From Oryzisolibacter propanilivorax (lineage in GTDB: Bacteria > Pseudomonadota > Gammaproteobacteria > Burkholderiales > Burkholderiaceae_C): DNA of 64,000 nt. Made by a program: the position numbers and the translations under genes. The stretch covers positions 86,822 to 150,821 of the forward strand of contig NZ_FNHP01000008.1 of assembly GCF_900103645.1 (NCBI RefSeq). Reading direction: 5' to 3'. The notes below the pieces were generated by a model. That model made no database searches, was not told where the DNA came from, and saw only the letters and a list, made by a program, of their open reading frames with translations. Below are positions 34,983 through 44,184 of the stretch, one piece after another. Position 1 is the stretch's first letter. Every line of letters begins with the position of its first letter.

Positions 34983-36167
34983 TCAGCCGAGCAGCGCGCG
35001 CAGGCGGGCCACGGCCTCCTGCAGCTGCGCCATCGAGTTGGCGGTGGAAAAGCGCACGAAGCGCTGCGTGTCGGCGCTGCCGAAGTCGCGCCCCGGCGTG
35101 ATGGCCAGGTGCGCGCGGCGCAGCAGCTCGAAGGCAAAGTCCCAGCTGCCCTGCACGCCCAGCTTGTGCGCCGCCTGCGTGCAGTCGGCCCAGGCATAGA
35201 AGGCGCCGTCCGGCGCCACCGGCACCGGCAGGCCCAGCGCCTCAAGCGCCGGGATGAAGAAGTCGCGCCGCGCGCGGAACTCGGCGCGGCGGCGCTCGTA
35301 CTCGGCGATGCTTTCGGGCTCGAAGCAGGCCAGCGCTGCGTGCTGCGAAATGGTCGAGGCGCAGATGAACAGGTGCTGCGCGAGCTTTTCGACCACCGGC
35401 ACCATCGCCTCGGGCACCACCATCCAGCCTAGGCGCCAGCCGGTCATGTTGAAGTACTTGCTGAAGCTGTTGATGCTGACGATGTCCTCGCCAATGGCCA
35501 GCGCCGACTGGCCGAAAGCGTCGTCGTGGGACAGGCCCAGGTAGATCTCGTCGATCAGCGTGACGCCGCCGCGTGCGCGCACCACCTCGTGGATGCGGCG
35601 CAGCTCACCGGGCGCGATCGACGTGCCGGTAGGGTTGGAGGGCGACGCCAGCAGCACGCCGCGCGTTTTGGGCCCCCAGGCGGCCTCGACCTTGGCGGCG
35701 CTGAGCTGGAAGCGTTCCTCGGCCGTGGTCGGGAGCAGCACCGCTCGGCCTTCCGCGGCGCTGACGAAATGCCGGTTGCACGGGTAGCTGGGGTCGGGCA
35801 TCAGCACCTCGTCGCCGGCCTCGATCAGCGCCAGGCAAGCGAGTTGCAGCGCCGCCGACGCGCCCGCGGTGACGACGATGCGCCGCGCCGGAACCTGGAG
35901 GCCGAAGCGCTCGGCATACCAGCCGCTGATGCGTTCGCGCAGCGCATCCAGCCCCAGCGCGTTGGTGTATTGCGTGCTGCCGGCGCGCAGGGCGCGTTCC
36001 GCCGCTTCCTGGACTGCCGGCGGGGCGGTGAAGTCCGGCTCGCCGATGTTCAGGAAGATCATCGGCTCGCGCGTCGCAGCGACCTCGCGCGCCATCTGCT
36101 GGGCGGCCTTGGCCACCTCCATCACATAGAACGGTTCGATGCGCTCGGCGCGGCTGGAAAACTTCAT
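34983..36167 (-). CDS. PLP-dependent class I aminotransferase
   Basis: 394 residues from ATG 36167; upstream frame is non-conserved. Family features: FLNIGEPDFTAPP near 38-50, VTAGASAALQLAC near 95-107, SPSNPTGT near 170-177, and the Schiff-base Lys in INSFSKYFNMTGWRLGW near 233-249, then the substrate carboxylate Arg in RFVRFSTANS. It belongs to the aspartate aminotransferase-like subgroup I; the amino-acid substrate cannot be told. It is placed directly ahead of ybgC-tolQRA in one operon. Confidence 0.85.
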   Translation of the reverse strand: MKFSSRAERIEPFYVMEVAKAAQQMAREVAATREPMIFLNIGEPDFTAPPAVQEAAERALRAGSTQYTNALGLDALRERISGWYAERFGLQVPARRIVVTAGASAALQLACLALIEAGDEVLMPDPSYPCNRHFVSAAEGRAVLLPTTAEERFQLSAAKVEAAWGPKTRGVLLASPSNPTGTSIAPGELRRIHEVVRARGGVTLIDEIYLGLSHDDAFGQSALAIGEDIVSINSFSKYFNMTGWRLGWMVVPEAMVPVVEKLAQHLFICASTISQHAALACFEPESIAEYERRRAEFRARRDFFIPALEALGLPVPVAPDGAFYAWADCTQAAHKLGVQGSWDFAFELLRRAHLAITPGRDFGSADTQRFVRFSTANSMAQLQEAVARLRALLG

Positions 36168-36202
36168 GGACAGGGATCCGCCCTCGGAAAAAACCAAACA
36201 GT

Positions 36203-36231
36203 AAAAACCCGCGCCGTGTGTGCGGCGCGGG
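36203..36231 (-). terminator. Terminator of the ribBA-ribH-nusB operon
   Basis: CCCGCGCCG (36208-36216) pairs with CGGCGCGGG (36223-36231) around TGTGTG. On the minus strand the nine-bp stem is followed by five T's (complement of 36203-36207). It lies 12 bases after the nusB stop. Confidence 0.85.
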
Positions 36232-36243
36232 CCGCGGCGCGGC

Positions 36244-36789
36244 TCAGGCCGGCTGTGCGCCGGGCGCGCCGCCCTTGTCGGCCGCCACCTCGGCGGCGCG
36301 CAGCTGCGGCGCCAGCGCGCCCAGCACGCCATTGACCCACTTGTGGCCGTCCGTGCCGCCAAATTCCTTGGCCAGTTCGATGCACTCGTTTATGACCACG
36401 CGCCACGGCACGTCCAGGCAGTGCTGGAACTCATAGGCGCCGATCCACATCACGGCGTGCTCGATCGGCGAGACCTCGGCCCAGCTGCGGTCCAGATGCG
36501 GCTCGATCAGCGCGTCCAGCTGCTGCGCGCCTTCGGTGCAGCCGTGCAGGAGCGCGTCGTAGTGCGCCGAGTCGGCCTTGTGGAAGCCCGACAGGTCGCG
36601 CGTGAAGGTGTCGATGGCGGCGGCGTCGTTGCCGCCCACCAGGTACTGGTACAGCGCCTGCAGCGCGAACTCGCGCGCGCGGCTGCGGCCCGACTTGGAC
36701 GCGGCCTTGCGCGCGCCGGTGCTGGTGGTGCCGGTGCGCGACTGGCGCGGGGGGCGGCGGTGCTGCGGGGTGCCGGCGTCGCCCGTCAT
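36244..36789 (-). CDS. nusB: Transcription antitermination factor NusB
   Basis: 181 residues. After a basic, Ser/Thr-rich N-terminal tail of about 32 residues the all-helical NusB domain starts at [17 protein letters not shown]; the [20 protein letters not shown] block near 102-121 and [25 protein letters not shown] near 131-155 (two adjoining pieces) are family hallmarks. NusB binds boxA RNA with NusE in rRNA antitermination. The start overlaps the ribH stop (ATGA). The ribH-nusB pairing is widespread. Confidence 0.93.
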   Translation of the reverse strand: MTGDAGTPQHRRPPRQSRTGTTSTGARKAASKSGRSRAREFALQALYQYLVGGNDAAAIDTFTRDLSGFHKADSAHYDALLHGCTEGAQQLDALIEPHLDRSWAEVSPIEHAVMWIGAYEFQHCLDVPWRVVINECIELAKEFGGTDGHKWVNGVLGALAPQLRAAEVAADKGGAPGAQPA

Positions 36790-37274
36790 GCCAGGCCCTT
36801 CAGCAGCTGCACCATCTCCACGGCCACGCGCGCCGCGTCCACGCCCTTATCGGTCTGGCGGGCGATGGCCTGCTCCATGTTTTCCGTCGTCAGGATGGCG
36901 TTGGCGATCGGCACGTGGTAGTCCAGGCCGACGCGCGTCACGCCGGCGCCGGACTCGTTGGCCACCAGCTCGAAGTGGTAGGTCTCGCCGCGGATGATGC
37001 ACCCCAGGGCGATCAGCGCGTCGAACGGCTCCTCGCCGCTGTCGTCGTCCTCGCCGCGCTGCGCCAGCTGCTGCAGCGCCAGCGGCACCTCCAGCGCACC
37101 GGGCACCGACACCTGCAGGATGTCGTCCTCGCGGACCCCTAAGCGCAGCAGCTCGGCGCGGCAGGCGCCGGCCAGGGTGTTGGTGATGCTTTCGTTGAAG
37201 CGCGCCTGGACGATGCCAATGCGCAGGCCGCGGCCGTCCAGCGCGGGGGCGCTGCCTTTTTCTGCGTCGAACAT
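36786..37274 (-). CDS. ribH: 6,7-dimethyl-8-ribityllumazine synthase
   Basis: 162 residues. Motifs include [16 protein letters not shown] near 19-34, [15 protein letters not shown] near 57-71, [17 protein letters not shown] near 85-101 and [17 protein letters not shown] near 117-133, which bind the two substrates; the catalytic His is in ETYHFE. It condenses the butanone phosphate from RibB with aminoribitylaminouracil. It is 22 bases after ribBA, so the two precursors of its reaction share an operon. Confidence 0.94.
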   Translation of the reverse strand: MFDAEKGSAPALDGRGLRIGIVQARFNESITNTLAGACRAELLRLGVREDDILQVSVPGALEVPLALQQLAQRGEDDDSGEEPFDALIALGCIIRGETYHFELVANESGAGVTRVGLDYHVPIANAILTTENMEQAIARQTDKGVDAARVAVEMVQLLKGLA

Positions 37275-37296
37275 AGGTAGGTAAGGGGTGTCGGGG

Positions 37297-38418
37297 TTAT
37301 TCGTTGGCGATGAAGCCGGTGATCTCCAGCCCGTGGCCGGCCATGCTGGGCATGCGCCGCGGCTGGCCCATGAGCTGCATGCGCGTCACGCCGCATTCGC
37401 GCAGGATCTGCGCGCCCACGCCGTAGGTGCGCAGGTCCATGCGGCCGCGCTCGGGCGCCTGGGCGGCGCGCGCGCTGCCCTCGAACTGCGACAGCAGCTG
37501 CTCGGCGCTCTCGTTGCAGTTCAGCAGCACCGCCACGCCGGCGCCGTGCTGGCCGATGTGGCGCAGGCTGGCGTCCAGGGGCCAGGAGTGCATGGTGCGG
37601 CCCGATTCCAGCGCGTCCAGCACCGACAACGGCTCGTGCACGCGCACCGGCACGCTCTCGCCCTCGCCCCACTGGCCCTTGACCAGTGCCAGGTGCACGG
37701 CCTGGCTGGGCACGTCGCGAAAGGCGTGGGCGATGAACTCGCCATGCACGGTGGACAAGGGGCGCGTGCCCACTTTTTGCACCAGCGACTCGTTGCGGCT
37801 GCGGTACTCGATCAGGTCGGCGATGGTGCCCACCTTCAGGCCGTGCTCGGCGGCGAACTGCTGCAGGTCGGGCAGGCGCGCCATGGTGCCGTCGTCCTTC
37901 ATGACCTCGCAGATCACCGCCGACGGGCTGCAGCCGGCCATGGCGGCCAGGTCGCAGCCGGCCTCGGTATGGCCGGCGCGCATCAGCACGCCGCCGTCCA
38001 CCGCCTGCAGCGGGAAGATGTGGCCGGGCTGCACCAGATCGGCGGCCTGGGCGTTCGGCGCCACGGCGGCGGCCACGGTGCGGGCGCGGTCGGCGGCCGA
38101 GATGCCGGTGGTCACGCCCTCGGCGGCCTCGATAGAGACGGTGAAGGCGGTGCCCATCTTGGTGCCGTTGCGCGCTGCCATGGGCGGCAGCTGCAGGCGC
38201 TCGCAGCGCTCGCGCGTCAGCGTCAGGCAGATCAGGCCGCGGCCGAAGCGCGCCATGAAGTTGATCGCCTCGGGCGTGACGTGGTCGGCCGCCAGCACCA
38301 GATCGCCTTCGTTCTCGCGGTCTTCCTCGTCCACCAGGATGACCATGCGGCCGGCGGCGAGTTCGGCCACGATGTCCTGCACTGGTGAAATGGGGACGGG
38401 CGTGAGGGGGGTGTTCAT
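37297..38418 (-). CDS. ribBA: DHBP synthase with degenerate GTP cyclohydrolase II domain
   Basis: 373 residues. Residues 12-210 are a complete RibB domain: [17 protein letters not shown] acidic loop, GLICLTLT, and [14 protein letters not shown]. Residues 215-373 have the fold of RibA ([17 protein letters not shown]) but lack the Cys cluster that binds zinc: where RibA has SLRCDCG this protein reads [12 protein letters not shown]. It therefore probably makes only 3,4-dihydroxy-2-butanone 4-phosphate, as known for beta-proteobacterial RibBA-like proteins; a separate ribA would be needed. No FMN riboswitch is visible upstream. Confidence 0.9.
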   Translation of the reverse strand: MNTPLTPVPISPVQDIVAELAAGRMVILVDEEDRENEGDLVLAADHVTPEAINFMARFGRGLICLTLTRERCERLQLPPMAARNGTKMGTAFTVSIEAAEGVTTGISAADRARTVAAAVAPNAQAADLVQPGHIFPLQAVDGGVLMRAGHTEAGCDLAAMAGCSPSAVICEVMKDDGTMARLPDLQQFAAEHGLKVGTIADLIEYRSRNESLVQKVGTRPLSTVHGEFIAHAFRDVPSQAVHLALVKGQWGEGESVPVRVHEPLSVLDALESGRTMHSWPLDASLRHIGQHGAGVAVLLNCNESAEQLLSQFEGSARAAQAPERGRMDLRTYGVGAQILRECGVTRMQLMGQPRRMPSMAGHGLEITGFIANE

Positions 38419-38573
38419 GAATGGATTCTCGTCAGGTGCTGTCGGCGCATGGGCTTGGGCGGCACGCGCGGCGGGCGTGGCGCCGCCGCGGGCGGCGGCC
38501 GTGTGGCGGGGCAGTGAAGAAACAACAGGCGCTTGGGCGCCGCAGCCAAAGCCGGCGATTTTAGGCCGGCCGG

Positions 38574-38870
38574 CTAGACCGCGGCGGCGGCTAGGGTCAG
38601 GTCACTCTCCGGATAGGCCACGCAGGGCAGGACGCAGCCAGCGGCGCGCTCCTCGGGCGACAGGCCGGGCCAGTCGATGTCGTAGCGGACCCGGCCGTGC
38701 TCGAGCACGCCGATGCAGGTGCGGCAGGTGCCGTTGCGGCACGAGCTGGGCCAGTCGATGCCGCCCTGCTCCAGCGAGTGCAGCAGCGGCTGGGCCGGCC
38801 AGGCGTCGCACTGCGTGCCGTCGTCGCCGACGCGGGCAATGAAGAAGGGCGGGGTGGAAGTCGAGGGCAT
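38574..38870 (-). CDS. 2Fe-2S ferredoxin-like protein
   Basis: 98 residues. [15 protein letters not shown] gives the C-x4-C-x2-C part of a plant-type ferredoxin, with the last ligand in LPCVAYP about 30 residues later. [20 protein letters not shown] is typical of these short ferredoxins. It is an electron carrier of unknown partner. It is upstream of ribBA on the same strand, 155 bases apart, and may have its own promoter. A dispersed repeat lies just before its start. Confidence 0.85.
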   Translation of the reverse strand: MPSTSTPPFFIARVGDDGTQCDAWPAQPLLHSLEQGGIDWPSSCRNGTCRTCIGVLEHGRVRYDIDWPGLSPEERAAGCVLPCVAYPESDLTLAAAAV

Positions 38871-38887
38871 CGCGTATGGAATTCTGG

Positions 38888-38940
38888 TTAAAAACAGGCT
38901 TCAGCCCATATGGATAAACGGCTGTTAGCTATGAAAAAAG
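38888..38940. repeat. Dispersed inverted-repeat element upstream of the ferredoxin gene
   Basis: AAAAACAGGCTTCAGCCC and GGCTGTTAGCTATGAAAAA ends flank a short spacer (TATGGATAAAC). The arms are more decayed than in other copies, but both flanking words are the same as in the tex copy. Confidence 0.6.
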
Positions 38941-38975
38941 TAGTGCAGCGATTTCCGGCAGCGTCGCGCAAAATT

Positions 38976-39223
38976 GCCTTAATTTTAGGCAGACCGGGGT
39001 TGTTCTTTGTGGATCAAGCACTTGCGCGCGCCGTTCAGGGCTTGTCCACGGTTATCCCCAGGATTGTCCAGCGCCGGCTGGGATAACCGGTGGCCCTCTG
39101 CCTAAAAAACAGGCAGTACTGTCCGGCCCCTTGCAGATCAAGCACTTGCGCGTGCCATACAACCGTGAAACAGGGTTATCCACAGAATTGTCCAGAAAAC
39201 CCAGGGATAACCCGCGGTGTTGG
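38976..39223. repeat. Two tandem 124-bp repeats with DnaA-box-like motifs
   Basis: Five landmarks recur at exactly 124-base distance: the GCCT...AGGC hairpin (38976, 39100), GATCAAGCACTTGCGCG (39012, 39136), GGTTATCC (39050, 39174), ATTGTCCAG (39063, 39187) and GGGATAACC (39080, 39204). GGTTATCC and GGATAACC form inverted pairs in each unit, and TTATCCACA (39176-39184) is a perfect DnaA box. The units otherwise differ at many bases, so the duplication is old. This block fills most of a 509-base region with no gene. Confidence 0.85.
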
Positions 39224-39379
39224 CGCTGCCCTGTCGCCTGTGTGCCGGCGGTGGGGCGGACCCAGGCCGGCGGCTGCCGCACAATGCCCGGCACCCGCGT
39301 GCGACGGCGGCACAGTACCGCGGCGCGTTGCCCTTTTCCTGGCCGGTGCGCCGGCCCCCTGCTGACAGGAGCCCTTGCC

Positions 39380-40297
39380 ATGACCCTCGATTTCACCGGC
39401 CGCGTGGCCATCGTCACCGGCGCCGGCGGCGGCCTGGGGCGCCAGCATGCGCTGGCCCTGGCGGCGCGCGGCGCGCGCGTGCTGGTCAATGACCTGGGCG
39501 GCGCGGTGGACGGCAGCGGCGGCGCCGCCTCGGCCGCGCAGGCAGTGGCCGACGAGATCGTCGCCGCCGGCGGGCAGGCGCTGGCCAACCATGCCTCGGT
39601 GACCGATGAAGGTGCCGTGCAGGCCATGGTGCAGCAGGCCGTGGACGCCTGGGGCCGGGTGGACATCCTGGTGAACAACGCCGGCATCCTGCGCGACAAG
39701 TCGTTCGCCAAGATGGACATGCAGGACTTTCGCCTGGTGGTGGACGTGCACCTGATGGGCGCGGCCTACTGCGCCAAGGCGGTGTGGCCGCACATGCAGG
39801 CGCAGAAGTTCGGGCGCATCGTCATGACCACCTCGTCCACCGGGCTGTACGGCAACTTCGGCCAGGCCAACTACGGCGCGGCCAAGCTGGCGCAGGTCGG
39901 GCTGATGCAGACCCTGGCCATCGAGGGCGAGAAGTACGGCATCCACGTCAACGCCCTGGCACCCACCGCGGCCACGCGCATGACCGAGGGGCTGATGCCG
40001 CAGGAGGTGCTGGCGCAGCTGTCGCCCGAGGCGGTGGTGCCGGCGATGCTGGTGCTGGCGCACGACAGCGCGCCCACGCGCACCATCCTGTGCGCCGGCG
40101 CGGGCGGCTTCGAGGCGGCGCACATCACGCTCACCCAGGGCATCCACCTGGGCGTGGGCGCAGACGCGCCCGAGCAGCTCGCCGCGCGCCTGGCCGAGGT
40201 GACGGCGCGTGGCGCGGGCGAGCGCGTGCCGCGCAGCGGCGCCGAGCAGGCCGAGGTGGAAGTCGGCAAGGCCCTGGCGGCGCGCGGCGCGCGCTGA
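39380..40297 (+). CDS. SDR-family oxidoreductase (3-hydroxyacyl-CoA dehydrogenase-like)
   Basis: 305 residues from ATG 39380, with AGGAG eight bases upstream; longer frames extend through the tandem repeats and are rejected. TGAGGGLGRQHALAL (residues 12-26) binds NAD(P); NDLGGAVDGSGG and NNAGILRDKSFAKM are typical of the MFE-2/hydroxyacyl-CoA dehydrogenase-like SDR branch; catalytic Ser-Tyr-Lys appear in TSSTGLYGNFGQANYGAAKL. Substrate unknown; fatty acyl-CoA or steroid-type ketone likely. A C-terminal tail of about 50 residues follows the SDR core. Confidence 0.8.
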   Translation: MTLDFTGRVAIVTGAGGGLGRQHALALAARGARVLVNDLGGAVDGSGGAASAAQAVADEIVAAGGQALANHASVTDEGAVQAMVQQAVDAWGRVDILVNNAGILRDKSFAKMDMQDFRLVVDVHLMGAAYCAKAVWPHMQAQKFGRIVMTTSSTGLYGNFGQANYGAAKLAQVGLMQTLAIEGEKYGIHVNALAPTAATRMTEGLMPQEVLAQLSPEAVVPAMLVLAHDSAPTRTILCAGAGGFEAAHITLTQGIHLGVGADAPEQLAARLAEVTARGAGERVPRSGAEQAEVEVGKALAARGAR

Positions 40298-40420
40298 CGG
40301 CGCCCGGCAGTGCCCCAGCGGCGCGCCGGGACGCTTGATGCAGCTCGCCTGCCGGGGCGGCGCGGCGTGCTAAGTTCCGCCCCCACCGCCAGGAACGCAC
40401 GACCGCGTGCACCCATAACA

Positions 40421-41956
40421 ATGAGCCCTCTGCACCAGCGCATCGCTGCCCTGTCCCCCGAACGCCTCGCCGGCATGCGCCGCGGCATCGAAAAGGAAGG
40501 GCTGCGCGTATTGCCCACGGGCCACCTGGCGCTCACCCCGCACCCGGCGGCGCTGGGCTCGGCGCTGACCCACACCAGCATCACCACCGACTACAGCGAG
40601 TCGCAGCTGGAACTGATCACCGGCGCGCACGCCAGCGTGGACGGCTGCCTGCAGGAGCTGACCGAGCTGCACCAGTTCGTGCACCGCGTGCTGGCGCAGC
40701 AGCAGCCCGGCGGCGAGCTGCTGTGGGCCTCCAGCATGCCCTGCGTGCTGCCGCCCGACGAGACGATTCCGCTGGGCCGCTACGGCGGCTCCAACATCGG
40801 CCGCGCCAAGAGCGTCTACCGCATGGGCCTGGGCCACCGTTACGGCCGGCGCATGCAGACCATCTCGGGCATCCACTACAACTGGTCGCTGCCGGGCGTG
40901 ACCAGCGACGAGTATTTCGCGCTGATCCGCAACTTCCGCCGCCAGGCGTTCGTGCTGCTGTACCTGTTCGGTGCTTCGCCGGCGCTGGGGCCGTGCTTCG
41001 TGCAGGGGCGCGAACACAGCCTGCAGCCACTGGGCGACGGCCACGGCGCGCTGCACCTGCCGCACGCCACGTCCCTGCGCATGGGCCGCCTGGGCTACCA
41101 GAGCGACGCCCAGTCCACCCTGCGCGTCAGCTACAACGGGCTGCAGGGCTACGCCGATTCGCTGCACGAGGCGCTGACGCGGCCATACCCGGCGTATGAG
41201 GCCATTGGCCTGCGCAGCCTGGGCGGCGACTACAACCAGCTGGGCACCAGCCTGCTGCAGATCGAAAACGAGTTCTACGGCACCATCCGGCCCAAGCGCA
41301 CGGTGAAAAGCGGCGAGCGCCCGCTGCACGCGCTGCGCGAGCGCGGCGTCGAGTACGTCGAGGTGCGGCTGATGGACCTGGACCCGTTTGAGCCGGTGGG
41401 CATCGACGCGCAGACCATGCACCTGCTGGACGTGTTCCTGCTGCACTGCCTGCTGACCGACAGCCCGCCTGACACGCCCGAGGAGATCGCGGCGCTGAAG
41501 GCCAATCAGCACCTGAGCGCCGAACGCGGCCGCGAGCCCGGCCTGCAGCTGACGCGCGATGGCGCGCAGGTGGCGCTGCTGGACTGGGGCCGCGAGATCC
41601 TGCAGGAATGCGCGCCGATCGCCGCCGCGCTGGACACCGCCTGCGCCACCGATGCCTACGGCCAGGCGCTGTCGGCTGCACAGGCGCGCATGGCCGCGCC
41701 GCAGGCCACGCCTTCGGCCCGCGTTCTGGCCGAGCTGACGCAGCAGTTCGAGGGCGACTTCACGGCTTTCGGTCGTAGCCACTCGTACAGTGCGCGCGAA
41801 GTGCTGCTGGGCCTGCCATGGACCGAGGCGCAGCAGCAGCGCCAGCTGCAGCAGGCGCAGGCCTCGCTGGATGCACAGCGCGCCATCGAGCAGGCCGACA
41901 CGCTGGACTTCGAGCACTGGCGCGAGCGCTACATGGCGGTGGGCGAGCTGGGCTGA
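40421..41956 (+). CDS. gshA: Glutamate-cysteine ligase (proteobacterial GshA)
   Basis: 511 residues, close to E. coli GshA (518). GIEKEGLRVLPTGHLAL near 21-37, TDYSESQLELITGAH near 50-64, the GLGHRYGRRMQTISGIHYNW block near 137-156 and QIENEFYGTIRPKR near 282-295 are family signatures for Mg-ATP and substrate binding. It makes gamma-glutamylcysteine, the first step of glutathione synthesis. ATG 40421 begins the conserved N-terminus; the frame upstream overlaps non-conserved sequence. gshB is not in the window. Confidence 0.93.
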   Translation: MSPLHQRIAALSPERLAGMRRGIEKEGLRVLPTGHLALTPHPAALGSALTHTSITTDYSESQLELITGAHASVDGCLQELTELHQFVHRVLAQQQPGGELLWASSMPCVLPPDETIPLGRYGGSNIGRAKSVYRMGLGHRYGRRMQTISGIHYNWSLPGVTSDEYFALIRNFRRQAFVLLYLFGASPALGPCFVQGREHSLQPLGDGHGALHLPHATSLRMGRLGYQSDAQSTLRVSYNGLQGYADSLHEALTRPYPAYEAIGLRSLGGDYNQLGTSLLQIENEFYGTIRPKRTVKSGERPLHALRERGVEYVEVRLMDLDPFEPVGIDAQTMHLLDVFLLHCLLTDSPPDTPEEIAALKANQHLSAERGREPGLQLTRDGAQVALLDWGREILQECAPIAAALDTACATDAYGQALSAAQARMAAPQATPSARVLAELTQQFEGDFTAFGRSHSYSAREVLLGLPWTEAQQQRQLQQAQASLDAQRAIEQADTLDFEHWRERYMAVGELG

Positions 41957-41980
41957 AAACCTACGCCCGGCAGGCCCGGG

Positions 41981-42044
41981 TGCTATTGAATAGAGAGCTG
42001 CAGGCCCTTATAGGACAAGGGCTGGAGCCCGAAAAGACGGAAAA
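41981..42044. repeat. Dispersed inverted-repeat element after gshA
   Basis: GAGAGCTGCAGGCCCTT-ATAGGAC-AAGGGCTGGAGC: core arms GCCCTT/AAGGGC flanked by TGCTATTGAATAGA and GAAAAGACGGAAAA. It lies between the convergent ends of gshA and the next gene and can fold on either strand. Confidence 0.7.
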
Positions 42045-42635
42045 TCACGGCGCCGGCCGCAGCAGCCGCACCGGCAGCCGCGACCCTCGGCCCACGTCGC
42101 CGCGCGCCTCGCCGCTGGCCATATCCACGGCCCAGGCCTGCTGCGCCGACACGCCGCTCTCGCCCGCGCCGCCGCGCTGCACCGTGCCGTAGGCGTAAGG
42201 GTTGACGGCGCTGGTGTTGACGCTGGCGGTGCCGGTCCAGTGCCAGTCGCGCGGCGCGCCCGGGAACAGCTGCGTGTCTACCGTCGGCGGCTCGGCCTTG
42301 CGGTCGACCAGCCGGCGCAGCTCGTTCACGCGCGGCAGGCGCCAGCGCACGCCGTCGGCCTGGCCGCGCTGGCGCACCAGGGCCTGTGCCTCGCCGTAAG
42401 TCAGCTGCCGCGCCACACCGGCGCACGTGCGGCCGTTCCAGCGCATGCCCTCCACGCAGCGCGCCCAGGCCACGCGCGCGCGCGGGTCGATGACCAGGCT
42501 GCCGTCATCGGACGCGTGCAGGGCGGTCAAGGACGCGGCGGCATCCGCTGCCTGTGCCTGGGTGGCGCAGGCCAGCGTCAGCAACGCCAGGGGCGGCAGC
42601 GATCGTCGCCAGGACATGGGGAGGGACAGGGGCAT
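42045..42635 (-). CDS. Secreted Lcl C-terminal/DUF1566 domain protein
   Basis: About 196 residues from ATG 42635, with AAGGA nine bases upstream. A signal peptide (LLTLACATQAQAADA) is followed by a DUF1566 (Lcl C-terminal) domain: VAWARCVEGMRWNGRTC with two cysteines, WRLPRVNELRRLVD, and WHWTGTASVNTSAVNPYAYG. These C-type-lectin-like domains occur in exported or surface proteins; the Legionella Lcl version binds glycans. Role here unknown. Monocistronic and convergent with gshA. Confidence 0.75.
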   Translation of the reverse strand: MPLSLPMSWRRSLPPLALLTLACATQAQAADAAASLTALHASDDGSLVIDPRARVAWARCVEGMRWNGRTCAGVARQLTYGEAQALVRQRGQADGVRWRLPRVNELRRLVDRKAEPPTVDTQLFPGAPRDWHWTGTASVNTSAVNPYAYGTVQRGGAGESGVSAQQAWAVDMASGEARGDVGRGSRLPVRLLRPAP

Positions 42636-42966
42636 GGCGCGAGATCCTTGTAGCAAGGCGGCCGGGGCCGGGAAGGCGGAGCCGCCGATTGTCCGGCACG
42701 CACCCCATGGCCAACCCCGGAAACGCCAGCGGAACGCACGGCTGTTTCACCGCCTGATGCTGTTGCCAACGCCTGGCAAGGCTGGCGCGTGCGCCGGTCG
42801 CCCGGCATGCCGGGGCATTCACAGGCGGCACGCCGCTGATGGCAATGGCCCGCCGCCTCCCGCTACCGGGCGGGCGCTGCCTGCGCCCGGCGGGCAGCCG
42901 GATGGCGGCGCGGGTCTTGCCGCCCGGCGCCAGCGCGCGCGGCCGGCGCTGGCGACAATCGCGGCG
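42636..42966. other. Intergenic region between divergent genes, no gene seen
   Basis: 331 bases between the DUF1566 gene (minus) and the first MFS exporter (plus). Open frames here have the wrong codon pattern. A small inverted repeat TTGCCA-ACGCC-TGGCAA occurs near 42,764-42,780. Promoters for both flanking genes should lie here; I could not identify convincing -35/-10 pairs. Confidence 0.5.
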
Positions 42967-44184
42967 ATGCCTTTTTCCTCATTTTTCCGCACGGCCCTGG
43001 TGCTGGGCCTGCTGTCGGCCATCGGGCCGTTCGCCATCGACATGTATCTGCCGGCGCTGCCGGCCATCGGCACTGCGCTGCAGGCCGACGTGGGTGCCGT
43101 GCAGTGGAGCCTTACGGCCTTTTTCCTGGCGCTGGGAGTGGGCCAGCTGGCCTACGGGCCGGTGTCGGACCGCGTCGGGCGGCGTGCGCCGCTGCTGTTC
43201 GGCCTGGGCCTGTTCATCGCCGCCAGCATCGGCTGCGCGGTGGCCACCGATGTGCGGCTGCTGGTGGCGCTGCGCTTCGTGCAGGGCCTGGGCGCGGCCG
43301 CGGGCACGGTGATCCCGCGCGCCGTGGTGCGCGACCTGCACACCGGCACCGAGGCGGCGCGGCTGATGTCGCTGCTGATGCTGGTGTTCAGCGTCTCGCC
43401 GCTGCTGGCGCCGCTGGTGGGCAGCGGCGTGATCGCGCTGGCCGGCTGGCGCGGCGTGTTCTGGGCGGTGGCGCTGGCGGCCTTGGCCGGCATCGCGCTG
43501 GTGCGCCGCGCCCTGCCCGAGACGCTGCCGGCGGCGCAGCGCAGCAGTGGCCAGGGCTCGCTGGGCCGGGCGCTGCGCGCCTACGGCGTGCTGCTGCGCG
43601 ACCGCCACTACCTGGGCCTGGTGGCCATCGGCGGCTGCTGCATGGCGGGCTTTTTCGTGTATCTCGCCGGCTCGCCGTTCGTGCTGATCGACCATTACGG
43701 CCTGTCGCCGGTGCTCTACAGCCTGGCGTTCTCGGTCAATTCGGCGGCGTTCTTCGTCAGCGCGCAGTTCACGGCGCGGCTGGGGCGGCGCTTTGGGCTG
43801 GCGCAGGTGGTGCGCGTGGCCGTCACCGGCGCCGGCGCCGTCATGGTGCTGCTGCTGGCGTATTTCGCCTCGGGCGGCGAGCGGCTGGCGGTGCTGCTGG
43901 TGCTGTACTTCTGCGCCAGTGCGCTGATGGGGCTGGTGATCCCGACGACCACGGTGCTGGCGCTGGAGGCGCACGGCGCCATCGCCGGCACCGCCTCGGC
44001 GCTGATGGGCACGCTGCAGATGCTGATCGGCACCGGCGCCATGGCCGTGGCCGGGCATTTCGCCAGCGGCCGGCCGCTGCCGATGGTGGTCGGCATGGCC
44101 GCCGGCGCGCTGACCGGCGTGGCACTGACCTGGCTCACCCTGGGCCCGCGCGGCATGGCGCGCGCGGCGCAGGCGGCGCGATGA
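42967..44184 (+). CDS. Bcr/CflA-family MFS drug exporter
   Basis: 405 residues, 12 membrane helices. GPFAIDMYLPALPAIG near 20-35 and QLAYGPVSDRVGRRAPLL near 61-78 are the Bcr/CflA (DHA1) motifs, and RFVQGLGAAAGTVIPRAVVRDL follows near 101-122 (antiporter motif region). It would export small drugs or amino-acid-like compounds by proton antiport. Start ATG 42967 is the first with this N-terminus. The stop overlaps the start of a second exporter (ATGA). Confidence 0.88.
   Translation: MPFSSFFRTALVLGLLSAIGPFAIDMYLPALPAIGTALQADVGAVQWSLTAFFLALGVGQLAYGPVSDRVGRRAPLLFGLGLFIAASIGCAVATDVRLLVALRFVQGLGAAAGTVIPRAVVRDLHTGTEAARLMSLLMLVFSVSPLLAPLVGSGVIALAGWRGVFWAVALAALAGIALVRRALPETLPAAQRSSGQGSLGRALRAYGVLLRDRHYLGLVAIGGCCMAGFFVYLAGSPFVLIDHYGLSPVLYSLAFSVNSAAFFVSAQFTARLGRRFGLAQVVRVAVTGAGAVMVLLLAYFASGGERLAVLLVLYFCASALMGLVIPTTTVLALEAHGAIAGTASALMGTLQMLIGTGAMAVAGHFASGRPLPMVVGMAAGALTGVALTWLTLGPRGMARAAQAAR

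Noticed and set aside
38419..38573. Possible FMN riboswitch before ribBA
   Set aside because: None of the conserved RFN sequence blocks is present in this leader.
38976..39223. Chromosomal replication origin
   Set aside because: DnaA-box-like motifs occur, but dnaA, dnaN, rpmH or gidA are absent and no AT-rich unwinding element adjoins; reported as a tandem repeat instead.
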